In this document: in pieces, positions 50,182-58,885 of the stretch | Numbering within the stretch: position 1 is the first letter of the stretch | Layout of the letters: the number at the start of each line of letters is the position of its first letter | Source of the DNA: Apostichopus japonicus | Taxonomy: Eukaryota > Echinodermata > Holothuroidea > Aspidochirotida > Stichopodidae | Length of the DNA stretch: 64,000 nucleotides | Direction of reading: 5' to 3' | NCBI RefSeq assembly: GCF_037975245.1 | Contig: NC_092570.1 | Coordinates: forward strand, 3,878,001-3,942,000 | Position numbers and translations under genes: made by a program | The notes under the pieces: generated by a model | Told to the model about the DNA's origin: nothing | The model's database searches: none | The model's input: the letters and a program-made list of their open reading frames with translations, nothing else

Positions 50182-50576
50182 CATATACATATATATATAT
50201 ATATATATGATTGAAATTGTAGTGAGTTGGAAAATCCAGAAAAGAGAACAAATTTCAGGCCTCCACCGGGATGCGAACCAACTAGGCTATGGTCGCTGAT
50301 TGTATATCGAGAGGTTCGAAACCGGTAAGGAAGGTCGTAATTCCACTTAAGGCTTATGTATATACTGGTCAGGTAGAGGGGAAATCTTCCTTTTCTAGGA
50401 TGAATAAGAATGTCACTTTGATGTTGCCTATCAATTGTACGTTTTCACGAGAAGAAAATATATGCATAACGCAGCGGTCTCTTGAAAAGTACATTTTATC
50501 TGGTCCACAGGATGGCATGAGTCTTGTTCTGCAAGTTGGAAACGAAGAGCACCTTTCGGACATTCCTGACCGCTAA
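44231..50576 (+). CDS. Secreted laccase-like multicopper oxidase, complete (8 exons, 602 aa)
   Basis: Joined exons 44231-44291, 44855-45087, 45966-46235, 47541-47992, 48686-48855, 49133-49401, 49846-50133, 50511-50576; all GT/AG with agreeing phases. Three cupredoxin domains follow a signal peptide ([20 protein letters not shown]) and a Cys-rich N-terminal segment typical of animal laccases ([20 protein letters not shown]). Copper ligands: HWHG (122-125), HYWHSH (163-168), HAMHLH (502-507) and HCHFAFH (573-579). The T1 axial position is methionine (M584, in HLQDGM), usually associated with a lower redox potential. The enzyme family oxidises phenols, catechols or metal ions while reducing oxygen to water; the substrate here cannot be told. 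Length is normal for compact animal laccases. An ATTAAA poly(A)-type signal lies at 50672, about 95 bp past the stop. Confidence 0.92.
44855..45087 (+). CDS. Multicopper oxidase exon 2: Cys-rich segment, start of domain 1
   Basis: It encodes [20 protein letters not shown], then [20 protein letters not shown] and [11 protein letters not shown]. The (M/A)S-ACYDCP-x3-DC motif and VNG-x-x-PGP-x-I are diagnostic of animal laccase-type oxidases. The acceptor is a NAGNAG site (CTAGAAG): using AG at 44854 or 44857 keeps the frame and changes only one glutamate. Donor CAT/GTGAGA, phase 0. Confidence 0.93.
45088..45965 (+). other. Multicopper oxidase intron 2
   Basis: About 0.9 kb, AT-rich, with short CTT and TAA trinucleotide tracts (45234-45262, 45500-45515). 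Nothing else recognised. Confidence 0.7.
45966..46235 (+). CDS. Multicopper oxidase exon 3: domain 1 copper motifs
   Basis: 90 codons, phase 0 at both ends. [13 protein letters not shown], then [17 protein letters not shown] and [19 protein letters not shown], then SLVVRQ. HWHG and WHSH supply the first four trinuclear-cluster histidines. The usual animal pattern after WHSH is T/S-G-x-Q-x-x-D-G; here it is HRLQRVDG, a modest departure that keeps the Q and DG. Confidence 0.96.
46313..46741 (-). repeat. Interspersed repeat R1, inverted copy in multicopper oxidase intron 3
   Basis: Shares TAGGAAGCTTCCAAAAAGTG, GATGTGTTAGTATGCTATCA, AAAGATATGGGATGCCATTT and CCAAAAGACAGTTCTTCATC with the 32.3-kb copy in reverse. 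Ends with GGCTCCTACCCCCTGG. Confidence 0.85.
46840..47041 (+). other. Unassigned open frame inside intron 3
   Basis: Open for about 68 codons ([20 protein letters not shown] ... [10 protein letters not shown]) and followed by AAAG/GTATAG, a plausible donor. No acceptor with a good polypyrimidine tract precedes it. The peptide does not fit the oxidase alignment between exons 3 and 4, which join directly in phase. It may be chance, an old repeat or an unknown cassette. Confidence 0.3.
47541..47992 (+). CDS. Multicopper oxidase exon 4: domain 2
   Basis: Acceptor TTGTCTTTAG, phase 0 in, phase 2 out (GAAGG/GTAAGC). It encodes [32 protein letters not shown], then [20 protein letters not shown] and [12 protein letters not shown] ... 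YWMRVEG. DW-x-H, ILINGKG and R-FR-V/L-S/N are conserved second-domain landmarks of laccases. A serine/threonine-rich loop ([20 protein letters not shown]) is likely surface exposed. Confidence 0.95.
47993..48685 (+). other. Multicopper oxidase intron 4
   Basis: About 0.7 kb of AT-rich sequence; nothing recognised. Confidence 0.7.
48686..48855 (+). CDS. Multicopper oxidase exon 5: end of domain 2
   Basis: Acceptor ATATTTGCAG, phase 2 in, phase 1 out (TTTAG/GTGACT). It encodes [20 protein letters not shown], then an acidic linker to FDIIRLRSL. The position G-L-x-DC ... Q-x-AV-x-RY matches the end of the second cupredoxin domain in animal laccases. Confidence 0.92.
49133..49401 (+). CDS. Multicopper oxidase exon 6: linker and domain 3 entry
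   Basis: Acceptor AAACTTTCAG, phase 1 in, phase 0 out (GAG/GTACGT). It encodes [24 protein letters not shown] and [23 protein letters not shown]-x-x-P-x-x-PLL and the C-x3-C-x-C-x-HV segment are conserved just before the third domain. Confidence 0.94.
49846..50133 (+). CDS. Multicopper oxidase exon 7: domain 3 copper motifs
   Basis: 96 codons, phase 0 at both ends. [72 protein letters not shown] supplies T1, T2 and T3 ligands; HCH-x3-H supplies the T1 cysteine with its flanking histidines. The usual proline of HPxHLHG is replaced by alanine. A (TA)n array starts six bases past the donor. Confidence 0.96.
50138..50206. repeat. (TA)n microsatellite in the last multicopper oxidase intron
   Basis: TA tract with a few C and TTT interruptions, directly between the exon 7 donor and the tail of a SINE. 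Confidence 0.95.
50208..50352 (-). repeat. tRNA-Asp-like SINE (type A), internally deleted
   Basis: GATTGAAATTGTAGTGAGTT, TCCACCGGGATGCGAACC, then AACTAGGCTATGGTCGCTGA and GAGGTTCGAAACCGGTAAGG. It lacks about 30 bp of the tRNA-like anticodon region present in the 38632 and 55587 copies. It occupies the last multicopper oxidase intron. Confidence 0.85.
50511..50576 (+). CDS. Multicopper oxidase exon 8: C terminus with axial methionine
   Basis: Acceptor TCTGGTCCACAG, phase 0. It encodes [21 protein letters not shown] then [13 protein letters not shown] is the family's standard ending after HL(E/Q); the methionine is the T1 axial ligand position. The family often has a further proline/cysteine tail (P-x-NFPxC), absent here. 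Confidence 0.9.
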   Translation, partial: DGMSLVLQVGNEEHLSDIPDR

Positions 50577-51847
50577 GCATGTCACCATTCTTAAAGGAAC
50601 CATGGTTGTCAAGCTCTCCATAAATCCTCACATTCTCTGATTTTGTAACCATATGAGAAGTTAATCATCCAATTAAACGTGGACCATTTGTTATGAGTGA
50701 CTTGGCTGTTGTAATGTTTTTAAGACGATTTAAAGTCGGCGGACTCGGACATATACCGGTGACGCCGTTACCTTTAACCAAGCGTTATATTTGGCGGCTC
50801 CGGCGACATCGGCATCAACATCTGAGGAAATCAGCCCCTTAAGCATTTTAAAGGCTTGGCGGTGATGCCATTCGGATCCTTGGACGCAGAGACAACACGA
50901 TATGATATGTTTTTCAAGGACAAATTGTGTTAAATGTTAACCATGTATACTCTGTTCTTTATATGAAGCTAAAAGAACAGTTTTTTTTTTATTGAGTCCG
51001 TACTAATGAGCCGACGGCAACGTCAATTTAGCCTTAAAGGAGCTTACCAGTAGTTTAGAGGTTATATCTTGAATACCTGAATAGATATAGAGACTCTACT
51101 ATATTTTGTTTTCCTTTTTCTTGGAAAATGACATGCATGTCAAGACTAAAACTGGTACCTTAATGTATACCTTAATTAATTGACAATATTTATCACTTTA
51201 CATTCTGAACCACACCATACTGTCGGTAAAGTTTGTTGTTTTGCAGCCTTCATTATTTTTTATTAAATTATTAAATGACAACGTTTAACGCTGTTGTGTC
51301 AAATCGATAGATATTGTCGTGCGTGAATTTTATTCCACACCCGATATTAGGAGAACGAATATCCATTTCGTGATATGATAATACAATAAACCAGTTATCA
51401 GTCAGTTTTCTGTCTCACAAATACCTTTCTTCTTAATCATATGATCGCATTAATTGAAGTGAAACTGGGAAAATTAAGAAATATCATTAAAAGATATGCT
51501 ATCTGACTAAAGGCTATAATCAAGATTTTTATCACGAATGACGCAATTAGTCATACATCTCAAATGCATGCCATTTAAAGAAAAAAAGAGAAAAAGGTTT
51601 GCAATACATTTAACAGACAGTTGTCGTTATTTACGAGCCTCGTGGATGTTAAAACATATAAGACATATTTTAGTAATAATTATAGTCAGGGTTGATATCT
51701 CGTGCAAAGAATTAAGTATGCTTATTCCCATAAACGTATACGTTCAAGTAAAGCTTGAACATTATATTTTATAACGCGCAACATGTATTTCAGAATCAAC
51801 CAATTCTGATATAACATGTAGACAACGTTCTGTCCGCAAACGTTTAG
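50577..51847. other. Multicopper oxidase 3' flank
   Basis: ATTAAA at 50672 is the nearest poly(A)-like signal; AATAAA occurs near 51385. No other exon recognised. Confidence 0.5.
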
Positions 51848-52066
51848 GCCCACGACCCAGAATCTTTGAAAGGAAAATTAGATTACGACCCACCAGGACC
51901 ACAACCTTCAGAATCGATGCTTAGAATTCATGAAAGCTACTTTGAACTAGATTTCAAAAAGAATAACTGGATGAATCTCCGTCGCAAAGATCCGGAAACT
52001 GTCGATAAATTTCCCACGCCTAGAAAACTTCCGCAACCCACCGACATTTTTTTGCGAACCGCATAA
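51848..52066 (+). CDS. Candidate terminal exon, unassigned
   Basis: After CAAACGTTTAG a frame runs 72 codons to TAA (52064-52066), followed by AATAAA at 52140-52145. The peptide (AHDPESLKGKLDYDPPGP, then SESMLRIHESYFELDFKKNN and KFPTPRKLPQPTDIFLRTA) is charged, proline-rich and unlike the background. It is phase 0, so it could be spliced to multicopper oxidase exon 7 instead of exon 8, but then the T1 axial methionine would be lost. It may equally belong to another gene. No family recognised. Confidence 0.45.
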   Translation, partial: AHDPESLKGKLDYDPPGPQPSESMLRIHESYFELDFKKNNWMNLRRKDPETVDKFPTPRKLPQPTDIFLRTA

Positions 52067-52139
52067 TTTGGGGACCGTCTGTATAGATTGTAGCCATGAG
52101 CTAGTCATACATATCCTTCTTTCTAATCTGGTCTTGACC

Positions 52140-52145
52140 AATAAA
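52140..52145 (+). terminator. Canonical poly(A) signal AATAAA
   Basis: Lies 73 bp beyond the stop codon of the candidate terminal exon, which supports that exon being real. Confidence 0.5.
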
Positions 52146-53033
52146 GATAAAATAATAATAATAAAAGTTTATATAATGATTGTCGCAACAATTTGTCGTA
52201 AATTCTCGGAAACTTTTCGCGGGCTGGACATAATTGAAATCTCAAATGTGGTTACCATAGTATCATATATTCTACAATAATATTATCGTGATTTTATTGC
52301 CTAATAAAGCAGTTCATCCGGTTTATCGGTACCTTAAACCCAAACTAGTTCAACATTGAAGGTGACACCGCAGCGATTTATGATTTATGATATCAAGGAA
52401 TTTCGTTGAAACATTTTTTTATGGTATAGTTGTTTTAAAAAATCGACAAGTGTAAAGGTATATATAAAGTATATAACGTTAAGCCACTGCATATACTGTG
52501 AACAGGCTTATTAACCCCAAGTCTGTGAGTCTAGGTCAGGCATACTGATAATGAAGCAGTACATACAGCATTGAACAAACTTGTTCATGTTCAAAGGAGG
52601 AAAATATTGTTTTATTAATTTTTTATTAATTTTCTGATTGTGTGTAAACAACAAGTTATGTAATAGTCGAGCAGGCATAAACTGATCATGATATGTAACA
52701 TAATTGGTTAATCAAAATCATATTTAAAGGGTTTTCTCAAAGTCATATTTTTTGTCACATTGTCAAATTTATACTTTTGGGCATTCAACCAGCATTTCAT
52801 GCCACTGATCTGAAGCATATATGAAGTGAATTTCCCAAAACGTTTACAATAATTACTATTCATTATATCTGATTTATCAAACCCTCAGTAGCTCAAATTA
52901 CGTTCCTTGTAGTGGAGCGTTAACGAGGCATTACAACTTTGTTTTTAGTGCGTTCCCACGAACCCGGAGTTTGCTTTACCCCTGTATTACGTAATAGCAA
53001 CAAACAAGCCCGGTGTTTTAGATCCATGTCCCT
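52146..53033. other. No gene seen
   Basis: AT-rich intergenic DNA without recognised features, apart from a second AATAAA near 52302. Confidence 0.5.
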
Positions 53034-53593
53034 TATGGCGGGCCATCAGTCTCAAATCATGGGAGATCGACTTATACCGATTTAAATCGACATATACCAG
53101 TTTAATTCGACATATCATCGATTTAAATTGACATGGAGTGTTAGCTCAGTGGTTAACGCCGGTGCCTTTCAATCATAAGGTCCCCGGTTCGAGTCACTCC
53201 CAGATTAATGTATGTCGTCCAGTTACAGAGTTGTTGACAATTAACAATTCATAATCATGGACGTTAAATATGAATGTAAGAAACTGAATTCGGTCAGCTT
53301 GCGGCTTTGGTAAGCCAATGAGGCTTCTTCGCGAGTTCCTGCTTGCAGGAGGATCTAATATACATACATATACATACATACATACCCGATTTATTTTACT
53401 TATCATCGATTTAAATTGGTATATGTAGATTTAAATCGATGGTATGTCGAATTAAACTGGTATATGTCGAATTAAATCGGTAGAAGTCAATTTCAGCTGC
53501 TGGAAACTGGTATAAGTCGAAGGAAACTGGTATATGTCGATTTAAATCGGTATTAGTCGATCTCCCATGATTTGAGACTGTTGGCCCGCCATA
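53034..53593. mobile_element. 560-bp foldback element interrupted by a SINE
   Basis: Ends TATGGCGGGCCATCAGTCTC and GAGACTGTTGGCCCGCCATA are inverse with one difference, and inversion continues through CAAATCATGGGAGATCGACT and repeated CGATTTAAATCG motifs. GTCCCT flanks both sides (53028-53033; 53594-53599), a candidate target duplication; a TA duplication reading is also possible. Interior palindromic 12-mers (CGATTTAAATCG) recur. A type B SINE sits in the loop. Confidence 0.88.
53135..53385 (+). repeat. tRNA-derived SINE-like element (type B), nested
   Basis: GGAGTGTTAGCTCAGTGGTT, GGTTCGAGTCACTCC, a shared body and the tail AGGAGGATCTAATATACATA with further CATA units. Same family as 30936-31180. 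Because the foldback arms resume on both sides, the SINE inserted after the foldback element. Confidence 0.9.
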
Positions 53594-54610
53594 GTCCCTA
53601 CGTGTTACTCGGGTGTTAGACCATGAAGCTATAAAAACAGGCACGCGACAGTCTAGCGCAACTCTGCGTGAGTCACGCAAGCGATAGACCAATGGAATAC
53701 TAGTATTCACACTGTGAGAGTGTCCCACATTACTGTGGTAACTTTCAGCATGATATATAACGTGCGTACAGTTATATACACAGAATACATGCATAACTTG
53801 TGTATGTCGTGCTACTATATCTGCGCTGTTCTTTTGCCTGCGAACCCGACACTTGTTTTAAATTTCAGTCGTGTTTCCTAAGGGCAGTCCAAAGGAAGAT
53901 AAAGTATCCCACGCGACGTACTTTGTCTGTATCTTAGGCTTCTGATTGAGATCTTGTGGGTACATTTTCCTCATATCAATCAAACCCAAGACACGTCAAA
54001 GATAAAAAACAGTATCATATTTCGTTTCGGTAAAATTCTTAATACCGGTATAGAGAAAACAACTCCACAAGTAAGATTCCTATGGATTCAAGATGGACGT
54101 GTAACCGCGTGCGGTCATTATTCTTTCTGGTCTGACATAAGTAATTTTAGTATGTTAACCTATACGAGATCCTTCATTAATGTTCCTTCACGAATGATTC
54201 CCGTCTATCGTTACTAATTAAAGTGACTTACAGGAACGTCACCTATAAGCATTGGTAGTATGGTTAACCAAGTATAGATTTTCATTGCAGTAACCAAATC
54301 GATTTTCTCGTCGAACTATGTCAAGTATAAATAAGCTCATATAAGACTATATAGCTCATGCAAGAACTGAGTAGTCACGTAACCTAACCATTTGATCTTT
54401 AGGAACTTGAAATTTAATTGGAAACCGCCATTCCGAAGTAATTAATACATAGATAAAAAGGCAAACAGTAGTAGTGGTTCTGTGTTCTGTGTTCTTTTCT
54501 TATTTTTACACAATGTGAATGTGCTTTAGTCATCTGTTATTGTCATTATTTGGATGATGTTTTCAAGTAGTAAAGTAGCAGTTTATTTATTATAAAACAT
54601 ATCGCTCTTT

Positions 54611-54613
<3 letters not shown>
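53594..54613. other. No firm gene
   Basis: Contains an 87-codon ORF (53954-54217) without recognised similarity, and otherwise plain AT-rich sequence. Confidence 0.5.
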
Positions 54614-54648
<35 letters not shown>

Positions 54649-54672
54649 GTATATATATACATACATACATAT
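54614..54672. repeat. (TA)n / CATA microsatellite
   Basis: TA tract followed by TACATACATACATATACC. Confidence 0.9.
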
Positions 54673-55384
54673 ACCATCGCTAATACGAAATTCCAAACAT
54701 TATCTACTTACAGGTGATGCATTCTGAGGACATTCGATTCGTAATATCCTCGTTTTATAAGATTCGATCAGTATCTGCGTCAGGGGGGTTAAATACGGTC
54801 AGGGCCCGCAGTCCTTGGGTGACAATTCTATATAAAAAAAAACAGATAATTGATTTCTGAAATTGATTTGAAGAAAAAGTGAAGACACCCCAACTTCAAA
54901 AAAAAAATCAGAAAGAAAAAAATGATTGTCATTCCTGTGCTGTTATCAACAAGATATTTCATATGACCTGAAACTAGAACACATAGCGTCTATAGGCGTC
55001 TAGCGGATACAGGTGAAATATTTATGGTATTCCCCCTTTATGGCGTTTTTTTTTTAGTTTGCTGGTGGCTAGTCCATTTTGTTCTGATTTTTAATTAAAG
55101 ACACAAAGAAAATGTTATCTGCACTATTTTTTTTTTTCATTTTCTACTTCCTAATCGAAAAAGTTAATATAAAGCGACCTCACATTTGCTTTAACATTTT
55201 ACCTTTGGTCCATCTGAAAAGTGCGCAAAAAACCAATGCCGTACCTACCAAGCGATGATATATTTTTTAAGAATATGTTCATACACTACGACAAAAACGA
55301 ATTAAACTTAAAAAGTACAAATTCAAAATCTTAATACTAAATACTAAATACAGAAATGAACTTCAACATAACACTGACAAATGT

Positions 55385-55407
55385 CCAGTTTTTTAAGTAC
55401 TCCGCGT

Positions 55408-55473
<66 letters not shown>

Positions 55474-55514
55474 TGTCCAGTTTTTAAAGTACTCCGCGTT
55501 GTGTATATATATAT

Positions 55515-55580
<66 letters not shown>

Positions 55581-55586
55581 ATATGA
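55385..55586. repeat. Duplicated unique stub plus (TA)n arrays
   Basis: TGTCCAGTTTTTTAAGTACT with CCGCGTTGTG occurs at about 55382 and again (one indel, one change) at about 55474, each followed by a (TA)n array of about 60-85 bp. A segmental duplication including the microsatellite is the simplest reading. Confidence 0.85.
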
Positions 55587-55802
55587 GTTGGTTAGCATCA
55601 TGTTTGATCGTTATAATAAGGCAAATATGTCACCAAACTAGAACTAGCATTGTTCGACACAGGTGACAAACGCCTACAGTGGAATTGCGACCTTCCTTAC
55701 CGGTTTCGAACCTCTGGACATACAATCAGCGTCCATAGCCTAGTGGTAAGGGTGTCCGCCTGTCAAGCGGGAGGCCCGTGTTCGGATCCCCGTAGAGGCT
55801 GG
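55587..55802 (+). repeat. tRNA-Asp-like SINE (type A), 5' part, split by a MITE
   Basis: Body from GTTGGTTAGCATCATGTTTG through TTCCTTACCGGTTTCGAACC, then the tRNA-like head GTCCATAGCCTAGTGGTAAG (A box TAGCCTAGTGG), anticodon-arm-like CCGCCTGTCAAGCGG with GTC (Asp) in the loop, and the B-box-like GTTCGGATCCC. Stems are too degenerate for a functional tRNA. It resumes after the MITE at 56197. Confidence 0.88.
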
Positions 55803-56196
55803 CAGTGGCGGAGCTAGGGGTATTGGTCAGGGGGCGAGAATGATCTGTAGGGGCGCTTTCGACACTATCTAAGCGGAGCGCCACCACAGGTTGGCGCGGA
55901 ACGTACAGAATTTATTTGAGTAAAGATACTCCCTAGATCGCCGGAAAAGACCCTTTCCGGGCCTTGCTAATTTGCAGATAAACGAAGAATAAATAGGTGT
56001 CATCGCCATTTTGTCAGAAAATTACATCAACAAAATGTGACAAATGTCAATTGGTAGATGAGAGAGCCAAAAAAAAAGTCAATAATCGCAAATAAGTAAA
56101 AAGTTGTAGCTGAAAAGGGCGCCAGCATTCCATTTGAGTCCGTCAGGGAGGGTGGCATCCGCCCCCCCCCCTGACTGTATGGACGCTCCGCCACTG
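55803..56196. mobile_element. hAT-like MITE, 394 bp, nested in a SINE
   Basis: Terminal inverted repeats CAGTGGCGGAGC and GCTCCGCCACTG, with 8-bp direct repeats GAGGCTGG at 55795-55802 and 56197-56204. CAGnGGCGGA ends and an 8-bp duplication are classic hAT signatures. There is no transposase. A poly-C run lies near the right end (56163-56171). Confidence 0.92.
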
Positions 56197-56245
56197 GAGG
56201 CTGGAAGTTTATTCACTGTTCAATTATGATATATACTATATCAAA
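56197..56245 (+). repeat. tRNA-Asp-like SINE (type A), 3' part
   Basis: GAGGCTGGAAGTTTATTCAC continues the SINE head interrupted at 55802, in agreement with the GGCTGGAAGTTTTTTTTAC order seen in reverse at 38632. Confidence 0.7.
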
Positions 56246-58185
56246 AATTAACAAATCGTTCATCAAAAACTGAGGTTAACGTAACTACAAATGTGTCTTT
56301 TGTACAGCAATTCTTACTTCTCTGCTCTTATAAGGAAAGCCAGTGTTGTTCTTTTTGTCATTTATAAATCTGCAAAATAATCATTAATAGTACTAATTTC
56401 TTTCCCTCCAGTTCGTTCAGTCACTCCGTATTGTAACATATGACGCATTGACGTTAATCAACAACTATTATGACATCTTAACTGATGCCTTGAAGACAAA
56501 AAAAAATCCTCTTTGAAGAAATTTAATTCAAAACCGAAAGACAATTTAGACGAGACAAACTTTCATCCGTCGATATTTATCATTGTGATCTTACTAAGCC
56601 TTGTTGAAGACTATTTAAGAGCCACCACAGTCATAAAACAAATAGATTTCTTAGTATAGGATGAGTCCACAGCTTTACTAACATGACGTGGCAGTTCTGC
56701 CAATATCGTAAACAGATGAATCGTTTCTCTAAAACGACAGTTTTACAACCTCTTCAAGCTCTCTGTCTAAAAAGGTTGAGACTATTAAAAAGTTGCCATG
56801 GAGTACTTTTGTGATTGAGCCATTATGCACAACGACGAAGAGGATAATTTATAGCACAAAGCTAATATTCTGATAACATTTAGGAAAACCTTTATCATTA
56901 AAAGGCAGTCATAAAAGAGATCCAATTGGGATTGGAGAGATAACCACCTTTTTTATGAAGTACATCCTAAGTGGATGAATAATACAAATATACGTTGAAG
57001 TATATGCAACATAATGAATGCTTTAGAAGCAAACACCAGCACAGGGTTAATTTTAAAGGCGTTTAACCGGATCTATTCCTTTTATCTAATAACACATGCG
57101 AGAGAAGAAGATCAGTTGGCTGGTTGCGAGTTATGCCTCTACTGATATGTAACAACATGTTTCAAAAAATACACTGAATTATTCATATTCAGCCCACTGC
57201 TTATTGTAAGTTTATTGGCCTATATTGTAAGTAAAGCAACGGTAGTCAATATCTATGACATTAAACAAGGGTTTTGGGTAGAATTCTTCCTTTTTCACGC
57301 CCCCCCCCCCTCCCCCAACACACACAAACACACAAAAGAATAATAATATTAAAAGTGCCTATAGGACTTATCAGCATAACCTCGTGTGTAGACATTCACG
57401 GCTAATGGGATTTTCTCCCTTCTGGAGTACCTCCACCCCCACACCCCCGACACGGGAATCGTCTTCAATGACCCAGACCAGGCACCCCTTTCAATATCCT
57501 AAATCCTCCCCTTTTGAACAATCTTTCATTCCGTATTCATTAAGATTGTATATTTACTTTGATGTGAAAATGTCTGACGCCCTCTCTCGGACTACTTTTC
57601 GTTCGAATGATCGTTCTTCATCGTAGGATGATCTTGGTCTTTTATACACGTAGCTGATTGATAGTTTTCCCGCCAATTGTTGTTGGAAGGTACATGTATA
57701 TGTCTTCCTATGATATAATATTAATTAGACAATTAGACAAACAGAGGAACATTTTCAGAAAAAAAAAACTTTGATCGTTATGTGAGGAAAATATTATACT
57801 TTGCAGGAAATAAGAGATTTTCACATTTTGACCACTTCGTCTGAAGGCAGCACACACTTACAATCAATTTTAATTTCTTCCAGTTATAGCATATACCTAT
57901 ATACTGAGGTACCTTCACGAAGTTTATTGAGGGCAGTTCACCTCAAATTCATAGTTTCTTCAAAAGAGGATTGGAAACCATCCATACACTCCCAGGTGTC
58001 GTTTTAACTACTACCACGTCCCACAGAAGCAGTGATCCCTCCAATCCACCTCAATCCGCCTCACCCACTCACCCCACCATTCCCGCAAACTTTCTGAGGA
58101 ACTGTATGATAAACACACTCTCATGCAACATACCATAATGCCTTTTCCCCACTAGGCTACTTTATATATGTTTATCTATCTATAT
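56246..58185. other. No gene seen
   Basis: AT-rich intergenic DNA with C-runs at 57300-57316 and a C-rich patch around 57430-57500. Small ORFs (57384-57626, 57801-58007) have no recognised similarity. Confidence 0.5.
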
Positions 58186-58298
<113 letters not shown>

Positions 58299-58537
58299 AT
58301 CTATGAACACTACTGTGCAGTGACAAGTACCTTCCGTCCACGATTGAAGCATAGTACGTTATGTTCATGTGCGAGTTGTTTGTGCACTCATTGGGTTTGT
58401 TTACTTCACGGTCTTCCGTTACACTCGCCTTCTTAAATATGAACGTTTCGCGCGAAGTCTTCGAGAAAAGTAACACTTGTGGGCTGGGATGGTGACTGTC
58501 AATGACGCAGGCGGCTTGAATGTGATGAGAGTTAAGA

Positions 58538-58559
58538 ATGGGGGGGGGGGGAGGGGGGA
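58538..58559 (+). other. Poly-G / G-quadruplex-type run
   Basis: GGGGGGGGGGGAGGGGGGA. Similar G-runs occur at 61417-61437 and 63882-63901, and C-runs at 28603-28619, 28673-28686 and 62072-62083. Confidence 0.6.
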
Positions 58560-58748
58560 TAGAGCCTAATATTTATTGATTTACCATCCTCGGAAAGTCT
58601 TCACATTTGATAATATAACCGCAAGACACTTAATGATAGGCTTGCAAACCTGTCACAAGTAAATTCTATTTTAAAGTATTTCTTAATTAACTTATGACAG
58701 CGATTTTTACTGCTTACGTATTCATTCGACTGCGTCATCTATTAACAA

Positions 58749-58885
58749 CCAATCAGCACGCAGCTTGTGGAATAAAAAGCGAATCGTAGAGTCGAGTAGA
58801 CAACCATTTCTTTGGAACGCCCTCCAACAAGACATTTAATTTTTTTGGAACTTGTGTGAACACGTTAACGTGGAAAGATAATTGG
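58749..58885 (+). promoter_or_regulatory. Putative promoter and non-coding first exon of a downstream gene
   Basis: AACCAATCAG (CCAAT box, 58748-58757) is followed 16 bp later by AATAAAAAGC (TATA-like, 58771-58780), then about 30 bp to a likely start near 58800-58810, and a strong donor TTGG/GTGAGT at 58885/58886. Spacing fits a TATA-driven metazoan promoter. No coding exon of that gene was recognised before the right edge, so the first intron would be longer than 5 kb. Inference from consensus signals only. Confidence 0.4.

Noticed and set aside
53411-53794. 127-codon minus-strand ORF
   Set aside because: Lies largely over the arm of the foldback element. No similarity.
55737-55795. Possible functional tRNA-Asp gene
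   Set aside because: The anticodon arm is good, but the T and acceptor stems are mismatched and the same sequence recurs as part of a dispersed repeat, so it is a SINE head.
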